In this document: positions 1-6,056 of the stretch, one piece after another
Position numbering within the stretch: the stretch's first letter is position 1
Layout of the letters: each line of letters begins with the position of its first letter
Origin: a bacterium
GTDB taxonomy: Bacteria > RBG-13-66-14
DNA length: 8,183 bases
Assembly (NCBI GenBank): GCA_026398675.1
Contig: JAPLSK010000199.1
Coordinates: 1 to 8,183 of the forward strand
Reading direction: 5' to 3'
The notes under the pieces: generated by a model
What the model saw: only the letters and a program-made list of their open reading frames with translations
Databases searched by the model: none
Told to the model about the DNA's origin: nothing
Position numbers and translations under genes: made by a program

Positions 1-1447
1 GGGTGGTCTCCAGGGCGCCCGCGAGCGTCACGCCCGGGCCGAAGGGGACGAGCTTGGCCGCCCGGTCCACCGCCTCCAGAGGGACGCCGAGGACGCGCCC
101 CACGTCGCGTATGACCGCCCGCGCCCCCAGCCGGGAGAACGTTATGAGCTGGGCCACGTTGGCCTCGCCGTACTTCCGCTTGACGTACTCGATGACCTGC
201 TCGCGCTGGTCGTCGGCGAAGTCCAGATCGAAGTCGGGCAGGTTGACCCGCTCGGGGTTGAGGAAGCGCTCGAAGAGGAGGCCGTACTCGAGGGGGTCCA
301 CGTTGGTGATGCCCAGGACGTACGCTACCAGGGATCCGGCGGCGGAACCGCGTCCCGGACCGACCTCGACCCCCATCTGCCGGGCCTGGTGGACGATGTC
401 CCACACGATCAGGAAGTAGCCGGGGAATCGCATGGCCTCGATGATGCGCATTTCCTCCGTCAGCCGGGCTCTGTACTCATCGCCGCAGTCGGGGAGGCGC
501 TCGGGGAGATTCTCCGACAACAGCTCGCGGAGGTAGGCGCTCTCATCGCCGTGGCCTTCGGGTACGGGGTAGGAGGGGAGCTTCCCGCCCAGGGGGTCCA
601 GCTCCAGGTCGAGGCGGCACCGCCGGGCAATCTCCTCCGAGGCGGCCAGCGCCTCGGGGAGTTCCTCGAAGGTCTTCGCCATCTCCTGGGGGCTCTTGAA
701 GTAGAACTGATCGGAGGGGAAGCGCATGTGGTCCGGGTCGGCGAGGGTCTTCCCCGTCTGGATGCAGAGCAGGACCTCGTGGGCGCGGTGGTCGGCGTGG
801 TCGAGGTAGTGGCAGTCGTTGGTCGCCACGGTCCCCAGGCCTAGCTCCCGGGCCAGGGACAGAAGGCCGTGGTTGACCTTACGTTCCTCGTCGAGCCCGT
901 GGTACATCAGCTCCAGGAAAAAATTCTCCCGGCCGAAGATTTCCGCGTACCAGCCGGCCGCCTGCTTCGCCCCCGCGTAGTCGTCGGACTGCAAGAGGCG
1001 CGGTATTTCCCCGGAGAGGCAGGCGGAGAGGCACACGAGGCCCGCCGAGTATTTTTCCAGAATTTCCCGGTCAATCCTCGGCTTGTAGTAGAAGCCCTCG
1101 GTGTGGGCGAGACTCGTGAGCTTGATGAGGTTTCGATAGCCCGTCTCGTCGGCGCAAAGGAGGAGGAGGTGCTGGCGGTCCTTCTGGGAGGAATCCTTGT
1201 CGAAACGGGAGCCGGGGGTCAGGTATGCCTCGCAGCCTATGATGGGCACGATGCCCCGGCGACGGCAGGTCTGGTAGAAGCTGATCGCACCGAACATGTT
1301 GCCGTGATCGGTCAACGCCAGGGAGCCCATGCCGTACTCCACGGCCCGGGAGACCATGTCCTCCACGCGACACATACCGTCGAGTACCGAGTACTCGCTG
1401 TGGTTGTGGAGATGTACGAAGGGAATGTTCTGGGAGCCGTTGGTCAT
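1..1447 (-). CDS. dnaE: DNA polymerase III alpha subunit DnaE, N-terminal 482 codons (3' end outside window)
   Basis: This is the replicative DNA polymerase catalytic subunit (dNTP incorporation at the fork, cytoplasm). I translated the frame from ATG 1447-1445; it stays open to the window edge. The N-terminal PHP domain has HLHNHSEYS (His12, 14, 16), LTDHGN (Asp47, His48), GCEAYL (Glu73), QHLLLL (His93), CLSGEIPR (Cys143 on) and NDCHYL (Asp211, His213). The polymerase palm begins with GPGRGSAAGSL (363-373) and PDFDLDF (404-410); Asp405 and Asp407 correspond to the first two catalytic aspartates, and the third lies beyond the window. There is no exonuclease insertion, so it is DnaE and not PolC. 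About 480 of a usual 1100-1200 residues are visible. The ATG has no clear Shine-Dalgarno sequence and lies 22 bp after the stop of the pseudokinase-like gene, so co-transcription is likely. The start fits the family, whose FVHLH motif is normally near the N-terminus. Confidence 0.97.
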   Translation of the reverse strand, partial: MTNGSQNIPFVHLHNHSEYSVLDGMCRVEDMVSRAVEYGMGSLALTDHGNMFGAISFYQTCRRRGIVPIIGCEAYLTPGSRFDKDSSQKDRQHLLLLCADETGYRNLIKLTSLAHTEGFYYKPRIDREILEKYSAGLVCLSACLSGEIPRLLQSDDYAGAKQAAGWYAEIFGRENFFLELMYHGLDEERKVNHGLLSLARELGLGTVATNDCHYLDHADHRAHEVLLCIQTGKTLADPDHMRFPSDQFYFKSPQEMAKTFEELPEALAASEEIARRCRLDLELDPLGGKLPSYPVPEGHGDESAYLRELLSENLPERLPDCGDEYRARLTEEMRIIEAMRFPGYFLIVWDIVHQARQMGVEVGPGRGSAAGSLVAYVLGITNVDPLEYGLLFERFLNPERVNLPDFDLDFADDQREQVIEYVKRKYGEANVAQLITFSRLGARAVIRDVGRVLGVPLEAVDRAAKLVPFGPGVTLAGALETT

Positions 1448-1469
1448 GCGCGGGTTTTGCGGGGGAGGG

Positions 1470-4094
1470 TCAATCCTCGTCGGAGCTCGAAAGACGATAC
1501 ACCACCGTGCCTCGGATGAGCCAGGCCGAACCTTTGGTGGCGGCGAGGGGAAAGTCGGCCTTGGGCAGTTCGCGGTTCACCGGTCGGAGATCGGCGGTCC
1601 GCACCGGCAGAAGACCGCCGTCCGTCAGGCGGAGGATGAGCTCCGACCCACAGACCAGCGGTCTTTCCAGGGCCAGTCCGCTGCCGAGGTTCTCCACCTC
1701 CGCCACGTTCCCGCCGTCGGCCAGCAACCTGTATATCCGGCCGTCGCCGGAGGGAATGAAGAGGGAGCCCTCCCAGAGCGTCGGGTTGCCGAGGGGTCCG
1801 GAGAGCTCCTGTTCCCAAAGGAGGGAGCCCGAATCCAGGGACAGGGCGATGCAATGGTTGGAAGCGGCGATGTAGACGGTGTTCCCCGTGATGATCGGCT
1901 GCGGCGAACGGTCGGTGGGGACGATGGAGCCCTGAATCTGGTAGCGCCAGAGCTCGCCGCCGTTGAAGCCGTCGAAAAGCACCAGGGAGCCGTCAATGAA
2001 ACTGACCAGGAGCTTCTTCCCCGCCGGTGTGGGGAAGAGGCCGGCGGGGCGGGCCTGGCTCGAGATGGACCACAGGAAGCGCAATTTGCGCGGCGTGGCC
2101 AGATCGAAGGCGTAGATGGTGCCCTTCTCGTTGGCCACGTAGAGCTGCCCCTCGGGGCCCAGGGCGGGGATTCCGGCCAGACGCTCCTCGATGTTGTGGG
2201 AGGCGATGGTCGAGCCGTCGGTGTCGCGCAGTGAGAGAACCTGTCCCGAAGCGGTGATTATCTCCTTCCGGTAGACCAGCGGGGGGTGGTCCACCGGGAT
2301 GTCGCTCTGTTGCCAAACCTCCTCGCCCGAAGCCAGGGAGTAGGCGGCCAGGGTGGCCCCTTCGAGGGGGACGAGGACCCAATCGCCGGAGAAGGTCGGC
2401 TCGCTGACGGGGGCCGATGGCAGAGCCAGAACGGATTCGGCCTGGGTAGCCTCGCCGAGAAGGTTCTGGATGCCGCCGGGGAGAAAGCCGCGCGGGGATA
2501 GGGTGTCGGCCAGCATCCCCGGGTCTTTGCCGCCGAACACGAGGAAAAAGACCGTGATCAGAATCGCGGCTCCGCCGCCGATGACGGCCGGCAGGAGCCA
2601 CTTTGGCTTGGTTTTTTCCTGGGTCTGTTGCCAGAATTCGCCGAGACTGGCGAGGATGGCGAGCCCCTCCCTGGCCTCTTCGCAGTTGGAATCGCCGGAG
2701 ATCACCTGGGAAAAACTCTCCGCCGCCCGGCGGAACTCGGTCACCAGGTTGTTGCCCAGGATGAAGCGGGCGCGCTTGAGCTTCCTCTCTCTTTCGCCCA
2801 CCCTGGAGAGGAAGGCGCGGGTCGCCGGCAACGCCTTGCCCGTCCCGATTTGCGTCTCCTGGATGAGGTTCTCAATGGCGTCGGACAGAAGGCCCATCCT
2901 GGCCTGCCGGACCGTCTCGTCCAGAGTGGAGTAGAAGGACAGGTGCCCGATGGAGTTCGTGGGGGCCGGTTCTCCGGCCGCAATGGCGTCCAGGGCCTCG
3001 GCGTCGGTGTCCACGACCTGCAGGCTCTTCAGGTCAGTATCCTTGGCCAGGGCACTGAGCAGACCCTCCAGGATCATGCGGCGGTCCGCTTCCTGGGCGC
3101 TCGAGAGCCGGGAGAAGTCTATGAATTCCCCGGTCAGGTCCTCCTCGCCGGCCATGGAGGTGATGGAGAGAGAGTAGGCGCGCCGGAGCCGCTCGCGCAC
3201 GTCCTCGACGGAGTTCACCCGCTTGTCCGGGTCGCGCTGGATCATGGAGATCAGGAGCTCTTCCAGGGACAACGGGACGCCCCGCACGGTGAGCTCGTCG
3301 GCCTCGCCCCCACCCTCGGTGTAGGGAAGGTGGCCGGTGAGTAGCTGGTAGAGGATGACCCCCAGGGAGTAGATGTCGGACCGGGCGTCGAAGTGGCCCC
3401 CGGCGGCCAGCTCCGGCGCCTCGTAGATTTTCTCCTCGGGCGAGAGCGGGCGGGGGTGTTTACGGCCGAGGAAGGTGATGTCGCGCAGAAGGACGTGCCC
3501 CGAATCCTGGAGGATTATCCCCGAGGGCGAGAGCCGCCCGTGGATGATGAAGCGCTTGTGTAGGTAGACGAGGGCCGTGGCGATCTGGATGCCGATGCGG
3601 AGCATCTCGACGGGCGCGAGGGGGGCGCGCTTCTCGATGTGCCGCGCCAGGGAGTGCCCGTCGGCCTGCTTCATCACCACGAAGTAGTTGTCGCCGAAGC
3701 GGCCGAAATCGTGGACGGGAAGGATGTTGGGGTGCTCGAGGTTGGCGGCGAGGTTGACCTCCTCGCGGAAGGCTTCCAGCGCGTCCTCCTCCTCCACGGG
3801 GTTCGGGGTTTCCGACCCCTCCGCGGTGAGGCCGTGGGGGAGGATCTTCAGGGCGACGATGCGATCCAACTGGGTGTCCAGGGCGCGGTAGACGATACCC
3901 GTCGAGGTCGTCCGGAGCTTGCGCAGTACGCGGTAGCGGCCGAGGGTCTGCCCGACGAACTCCCCGGCGCCCTCGATGAGCTCGAGCTCGGAGTCGGTGG
4001 TGGTCTCCGTGGCCAGGTCAGGCATGCGCGTGCCGCAATGGCGGCAGAAGCGCGCGTGATCGGGGTTCTCCTTGCCGCAGGCGGGACAGTACAC
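1470..4094 (-). CDS. Zinc-ribbon / protein-kinase-fold (predicted pseudokinase) / transmembrane / PQQ beta-propeller protein
   Basis: An 874-residue protein. Residues 3-20 hold a zinc ribbon (CPAC and CRHC pairs). Residues 51-305 are a Hanks-type Ser/Thr kinase fold: VAIK-type Lys83, likely helix-C Glu112, APE at 226-228, SDIYSLGVILYQLL near 239-252 and a late-lobe Arg292. However, the catalytic loop reads HGRLSPSGI (185-193) where HRDxKxxN is expected, DFG is DIT (205-207), and two of three glycines of the G-loop are gone. ATP binding may persist, but phosphotransfer is unlikely. Residues 310-498 are a linker, partly helical and TPR-like. One membrane helix lies at about 499-520. From about 565 to 870 there are some eight degenerate PQQ-like blades, for example around GTIYAFDLAT (658-667) and LSLDSGSLLWEQ (751-762), probably outside the cytoplasm. 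The GTG start is supported by GGAGG five bases upstream and by the zinc ribbon. Function is unknown; a sensor or scaffold role is inference. Confidence 0.92.
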   Translation of the reverse strand: MYCPACGKENPDHARFCRHCGTRMPDLATETTTDSELELIEGAGEFVGQTLGRYRVLRKLRTTSTGIVYRALDTQLDRIVALKILPHGLTAEGSETPNPVEEEDALEAFREEVNLAANLEHPNILPVHDFGRFGDNYFVVMKQADGHSLARHIEKRAPLAPVEMLRIGIQIATALVYLHKRFIIHGRLSPSGIILQDSGHVLLRDITFLGRKHPRPLSPEEKIYEAPELAAGGHFDARSDIYSLGVILYQLLTGHLPYTEGGGEADELTVRGVPLSLEELLISMIQRDPDKRVNSVEDVRERLRRAYSLSITSMAGEEDLTGEFIDFSRLSSAQEADRRMILEGLLSALAKDTDLKSLQVVDTDAEALDAIAAGEPAPTNSIGHLSFYSTLDETVRQARMGLLSDAIENLIQETQIGTGKALPATRAFLSRVGERERKLKRARFILGNNLVTEFRRAAESFSQVISGDSNCEEAREGLAILASLGEFWQQTQEKTKPKWLLPAVIGGGAAILITVFFLVFGGKDPGMLADTLSPRGFLPGGIQNLLGEATQAESVLALPSAPVSEPTFSGDWVLVPLEGATLAAYSLASGEEVWQQSDIPVDHPPLVYRKEIITASGQVLSLRDTDGSTIASHNIEERLAGIPALGPEGQLYVANEKGTIYAFDLATPRKLRFLWSISSQARPAGLFPTPAGKKLLVSFIDGSLVLFDGFNGGELWRYQIQGSIVPTDRSPQPIITGNTVYIAASNHCIALSLDSGSLLWEQELSGPLGNPTLWEGSLFIPSGDGRIYRLLADGGNVAEVENLGSGLALERPLVCGSELILRLTDGGLLPVRTADLRPVNRELPKADFPLAATKGSAWLIRGTVVYRLSSSDED

Positions 4095-4099
4095 GCCGA

Positions 4100-4104
4100 C
4101 CTCC
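4100..4104 (-). promoter_or_regulatory. Ribosome binding site GGAGG for the pseudokinase-like gene
   Basis: GGAGG on the minus strand lies five bases before the GTG at 4094-4092. It decides the start: the next in-frame Met is residue 24, which would remove the whole zinc ribbon. Confidence 0.75.
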
Positions 4105-4126
4105 AGGGAGGCTCTAGAGGGGTATC

Positions 4127-4135
4127 ATTGTAGCA
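4127..4135 (-). promoter_or_regulatory. Extended -10 promoter for the pseudokinase-dnaE unit
   Basis: Minus strand reads TGCTACAAT: an extended TGn motif followed by TACAAT, five of six matches to TATAAT. No good -35 box is present 16-18 bases upstream (candidate around 4150-4155 is poor), which is tolerated in extended -10 promoters. The expected transcription start is near 4120, leaving a leader of about 25 bases before the GTG, enough to hold the GGAGG site. Confidence 0.45.
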
Positions 4136-4203
4136 TACCGGGTCGGATTACACCGCCCCCGCTATGAGGGCCCGCGGTCCCGGTTTCCCGATGTCGATCC
4201 TTA

Positions 4204-4241
4204 GAAAAAGCCGGCCCCCGTCTTCTGTCGGACGGCGCCGG
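4204..4241 (-). terminator. Rho-independent terminator, the stronger of two in series
   Basis: On the minus strand, CCGGC (4241-4237) pairs with GCCGG (4215-4211). The stem extends inward through GG/CC and GAC/GTC pairs with one mismatch and one bulge, closing on a loop of about eight bases. The hairpin is followed directly by C then TTTTT (4209-4205). It ends transcription arriving from the zinc-ribbon/GYF_2 gene and lies upstream of the promoter for the next unit. Confidence 0.65.
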
Positions 4242-4287
4242 TTTCAAAAAGCCCCTGTCAATTCTACCAATAAGAAAGGCGCCGTTT

Positions 4288-4317
4288 ACAAAAGAGCGGC
4301 CCCGACTCCAGAACCGC
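4288..4317 (-). terminator. Terminator-like hairpin, first of two in series
   Basis: On the minus strand, GCGGTTC pairs with GGGCCGC (including two G-U pairs) around an eight-base loop (hairpin 4317-4296), followed by TCTTTTG. The stem is weaker than that of the hairpin at 4204-4241, and the T-run is broken by a C. Confidence 0.4.
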
Positions 4318-4333
4318 CCCGTCGCTGTCCCCG

Positions 4334-4431
4334 CTACGCCCCCGTCGCCGAGCCTCTGTACCCCGTATCAATCCCGGCCCCGCTATACCCCCTAGCCGGC
4401 CCTCCACGTCCCCTCGCCGGTCCCGGACCGA
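4334..4431. repeat. Degenerate C/G-rich repeat block, roughly 22/27-bp units (about 49-bp double period)
   Basis: Plus-strand motifs of the type CTACGCCCC...CGCCGG recur at about 4334, 4356, 4383, 4405 and 4432. Spacings alternate 22, 27, 22, 27, so every second unit is 49 bases apart. The last unit contains the stop codon and final codons of the zinc-ribbon/GYF_2 gene (4432-4450). Identity between units is partial and was judged by eye; the match could partly reflect low complexity. Confidence 0.35.
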
Positions 4432-5217
4432 CTACGCCCCTTCGCCGGCCTCCTTCAAGAGGTCGCGGAAGCTGGTCCATTTGTTCTTGGTCGAGTAGAT
4501 GTAGTCGTGCTTGGCCAGCGTTCCGTTGCGGATGTACTTGACCAGGGTCGCGTAGCTCATCGGCCCCATTTCCTTCTTGGAGTCTATGAGGTAGATGTAG
4601 ATGTTGTCGGGCGGGATGAGTCCGGGACGCGGCGGGAGGTCTTTCTCCTCCTCCGCGGACACCTTGGTGACGGATTTTTTCGTCTCCGGTTCGATGCGGG
4701 GCGCGGCGAGGTCAATCTTGACCTCCTCGGGCTCCTCCGCCTCGACGCCGACCAGTTCGCAGGTCTGGGGGTGATCCTTGATGAGCCACCAGCGACCGTC
4801 TCCGGTGCCGATGGTGTCGTCCCCCGTGATGGCGCCTTTCCGGATGAGCTTCTTGATGCGCTCGAAGGACCCCGGACCGTACTTGACCCCCGTGGTGGAC
4901 TTGCGGACTATGAGACCGTCGTCGGGGAGTTTCGGCGGCACGGCCAGGAGCTCGGAGAGGGTGATGGGCGCGTCGGTGGGTGAGTGGTAGAGCTTGGCCT
5001 CCTCCTCGGGCTCCAGGCGGGCCGGCACCTTGGAGCCGTCGCCGCGCAGGCGGAAGCCGCAGTTGCCGCAGAAGATGTCCGTCTCGCGGATCGGCTCGCC
5101 GCAGGAGGGGCAGACCATGTCCCCTTTGGGGCGGGGGGTTCCGCACATGATGCAGAACTTGCCGTCCGCCTCGTACCGGGTGCCGCAGTTGGGGCAGATG
5201 TCGCGTTTAGCGTCCAT
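4432..5217 (-). CDS. Double zinc-ribbon protein with two GYF_2-like modules
   Basis: A 261-residue, apparently soluble protein with no signal peptide or membrane helix. Four CxxC-type pairs (Cys8/11, 22/25, 36/39, 50/53) form two zinc ribbons. Two GYF_2-like modules follow: residues about 101-153 (YGPGSFERIKKLIRKGAI, then GRWWLIKD) and about 206-254 (EMGPMSYATLVKYIRNG, then NKWTSFRDL). They share the pattern GP, five residues, a helix ending IRxG, then a Trp about 15-20 residues on. A charged Glu/Lys/Pro linker (158-200) separates them. GYF_2 modules are generally thought to bind proteins, and no enzyme motif is visible, so an adaptor role is inference. The gene has its own promoter and is followed by terminators, so it is probably monocistronic, though read-through from the transport genes is possible. 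The Shine-Dalgarno sequence is weak. Its zinc ribbons resemble the one on the next gene downstream. Confidence 0.9.
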   Translation of the reverse strand: MDAKRDICPNCGTRYEADGKFCIMCGTPRPKGDMVCPSCGEPIRETDIFCGNCGFRLRGDGSKVPARLEPEEEAKLYHSPTDAPITLSELLAVPPKLPDDGLIVRKSTTGVKYGPGSFERIKKLIRKGAITGDDTIGTGDGRWWLIKDHPQTCELVGVEAEEPEEVKIDLAAPRIEPETKKSVTKVSAEEEKDLPPRPGLIPPDNIYIYLIDSKKEMGPMSYATLVKYIRNGTLAKHDYIYSTKNKWTSFRDLLKEAGEGA

Positions 5218-5257
5218 GCGTCCAGGGGGAATAGGGTAAACCCTCTAACTCCATCGG

Positions 5258-5286
5258 AGTATGCCAGCGGTCCGGGGCTGTGTCAA
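5258..5286 (-). promoter_or_regulatory. Sigma70-type promoter for the zinc-ribbon/GYF_2 gene
   Basis: Minus strand shows a perfect TTGACA (5286-5281), a 17-base spacer, and CATACT (5263-5258; four of six matches), with TG one base before the -10. The -35 box contains the TGA stop codon of the LolA-like gene (5285-5283). The start would be near 5251, giving a leader of about 34 bases to ATG 5217. Confidence 0.6.
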
Positions 5287-6014
5287 CCGCGCAGGTTGGA
5301 CTTGCTGAAAGTTCCCTCGGGTATCGCCACGTCGAAAGTGAGGTTGGACATGGTCACCGTGGTTTTGCCCGCGCCGCGCACCAGGTCGCGCATAACCATG
5401 ACCGTGGGGTACCAGCGGTCGCCGTACTGGGCGATGCCGCCCATGGTGGATTCCTTCAACAGGGTTCCCGAGGCGGCGAACATGTCCTGCTTCAGCGGCA
5501 CCAGAAGCTCCACGTCTATCCAGACACGCCGGGTGCGGTAGGTGATGTCGGGCCGCTTGGCGGTCAAAAGAATCACGTAGCAGCTCCGCCCCCGGTAATC
5601 CTCGGTTTGTTCCAGCAGGGTGTCGTAGTCGTCGGTGAGTTCGTGGCGCGACATCATATCCTCGTAGGAGTAGTCGCTGCCCAGCATGGAGCGCCGGAGC
5701 ATGTTGCCGGTCAGCTTGAGCTCCTTGTCCTCGGCGGGGATGTAGAGCCAGAGCTCGTCTCCCAGGCGGAGCTGGCGTGTGCCGGCCTCGCGCTGGGGGT
5801 AGGTCACCTCGATGAGGGCGTCGTCCGCGCCCCGGGCGATGATGGTCATGAGCTTGGTGCGCGTGTCGCCCTCCGGGGTCACGATCTCCATCTTGGCCAC
5901 GGCGGTGAGCGAGTCGTAAACCATGTTGTCGTCCACGGCCTGGATGATTTCCTCGGCGGTGAGTGCGAGGGTGGGAGCCGAGAGGAGGAGGGCGAGTATG
6001 ATCGGGCGTCGCAT
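5283..6014 (-). CDS. LolA-like outer-membrane lipoprotein-sorting family protein (secreted)
   Basis: A 243-residue protein with a signal peptide (RR, hydrophobic 5-18, likely cut after ALTA near residue 20) and no lipobox Cys, so it is predicted to be soluble in the periplasm. The body resembles the LolA_like family (PF17131-type): strand-rich, with LGDELWLYIPAEDKELKL (85-102), the typical GSDYSYEDMM (112-121), and RRVWIDVELLVPLKQDMF followed by GTLLKE. The family fold is a half-barrel that holds a lipid or lipoprotein acyl chain. The length is normal. It follows two LolE/MacB-type permeases, 41 bp after the nearer one, so it is likely the periplasmic carrier for that transporter; true LolA activity is not proven. 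The ATG is supported by GAGG six bases upstream (6024-6021). Confidence 0.88.
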   Translation of the reverse strand: MRRPIILALLLSAPTLALTAEEIIQAVDDNMVYDSLTAVAKMEIVTPEGDTRTKLMTIIARGADDALIEVTYPQREAGTRQLRLGDELWLYIPAEDKELKLTGNMLRRSMLGSDYSYEDMMSRHELTDDYDTLLEQTEDYRGRSCYVILLTAKRPDITYRTRRVWIDVELLVPLKQDMFAASGTLLKESTMGGIAQYGDRWYPTVMVMRDLVRGAGKTTVTMSNLTFDVAIPEGTFSKSNLRG

Positions 6015-6020
6015 CGAATA

Positions 6021-6024
6021 CCTC
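6021..6024 (-). promoter_or_regulatory. Ribosome binding site (GAGG) of the LolA-like gene
   Basis: GAGG, within AGAGGT on the minus strand, sits six bases before ATG 6014-6012. It lies only about five bases past the palindromic repeat (6030-6056), so hairpin formation there could affect ribosome access. Confidence 0.6.
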
Positions 6025-6029
6025 TTCTG

Positions 6030-6056
6030 AGGGCAAGGGGCTTAAGCCCCTTGTCT
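6030..6056. repeat. 27-bp intergenic repeat with perfect 20-bp palindrome, copy 1
   Basis: The core 6034-6053 is CAAGGGGCTT followed by its exact reverse complement; RNA would fold into an 8-bp stem with a UUAA loop. The 27-bp sequence is identical to 7446-7472. This copy overlaps the TAA stop of the permease by one base and precedes the LolA-like gene. No T-run follows on the minus strand, so it is not a standard terminator. It could act in RNA processing, stability or protein binding, or be a REP-like dispersed element. Confidence 0.85.

Larger units (their letters stand above)
4095..4431. other. 337-bp non-coding gap between two transcription units
   Basis: No credible gene is present on either strand. 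Reading along the minus strand from the zinc-ribbon/GYF_2 gene stop, the gap holds C/G-rich degenerate repeats (about 4334-4431), a weaker hairpin with a T-run (4288-4317), a stronger hairpin with a T-run (4204-4241), a quiet stretch at about 4136-4203, and the extended -10 promoter with its ribosome site (4100-4135). Base composition alternates between A/T-rich patches (4243-4294) and nearly pure C runs on the plus strand. It reads as a terminator-plus-promoter boundary between two units. Confidence 0.7.

Noticed and set aside
389..1519. Long plus-strand open frames (389-844 and 869-1519)
   Set aside because: They lie antisense to dnaE, whose translation carries unmistakable PHP and polymerase motifs. 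The plus-strand products are low-complexity and resemble no family; they result from GC-rich codon bias.
4256..4261. TTGACA on the minus strand as a -35 box
   Set aside because: No -10-like hexamer occurs 15-19 bases downstream; that stretch is the GC-rich terminator stem.
4164..4541. Plus-strand open frame across the intergenic gap (125 residues)
   Set aside because: The product is Arg/Pro-rich low complexity and runs antisense into the zinc-ribbon/GYF_2 gene. The region is better explained by terminators, repeats and a promoter.
5245..6036. 263-residue minus-strand open frame overlapping the LolA-like gene
   Set aside because: It is a shifted-frame shadow rich in Arg/His/Gly/Pro without motifs. 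The overlapping frame has a signal peptide, a LolA-like body and a ribosome site.
6034..6053. Palindrome at 6034-6053 as an intrinsic terminator
   Set aside because: The hairpin is strong but is followed by CCCTC on the minus strand, without a T-run, and it lies inside what looks like one operon.
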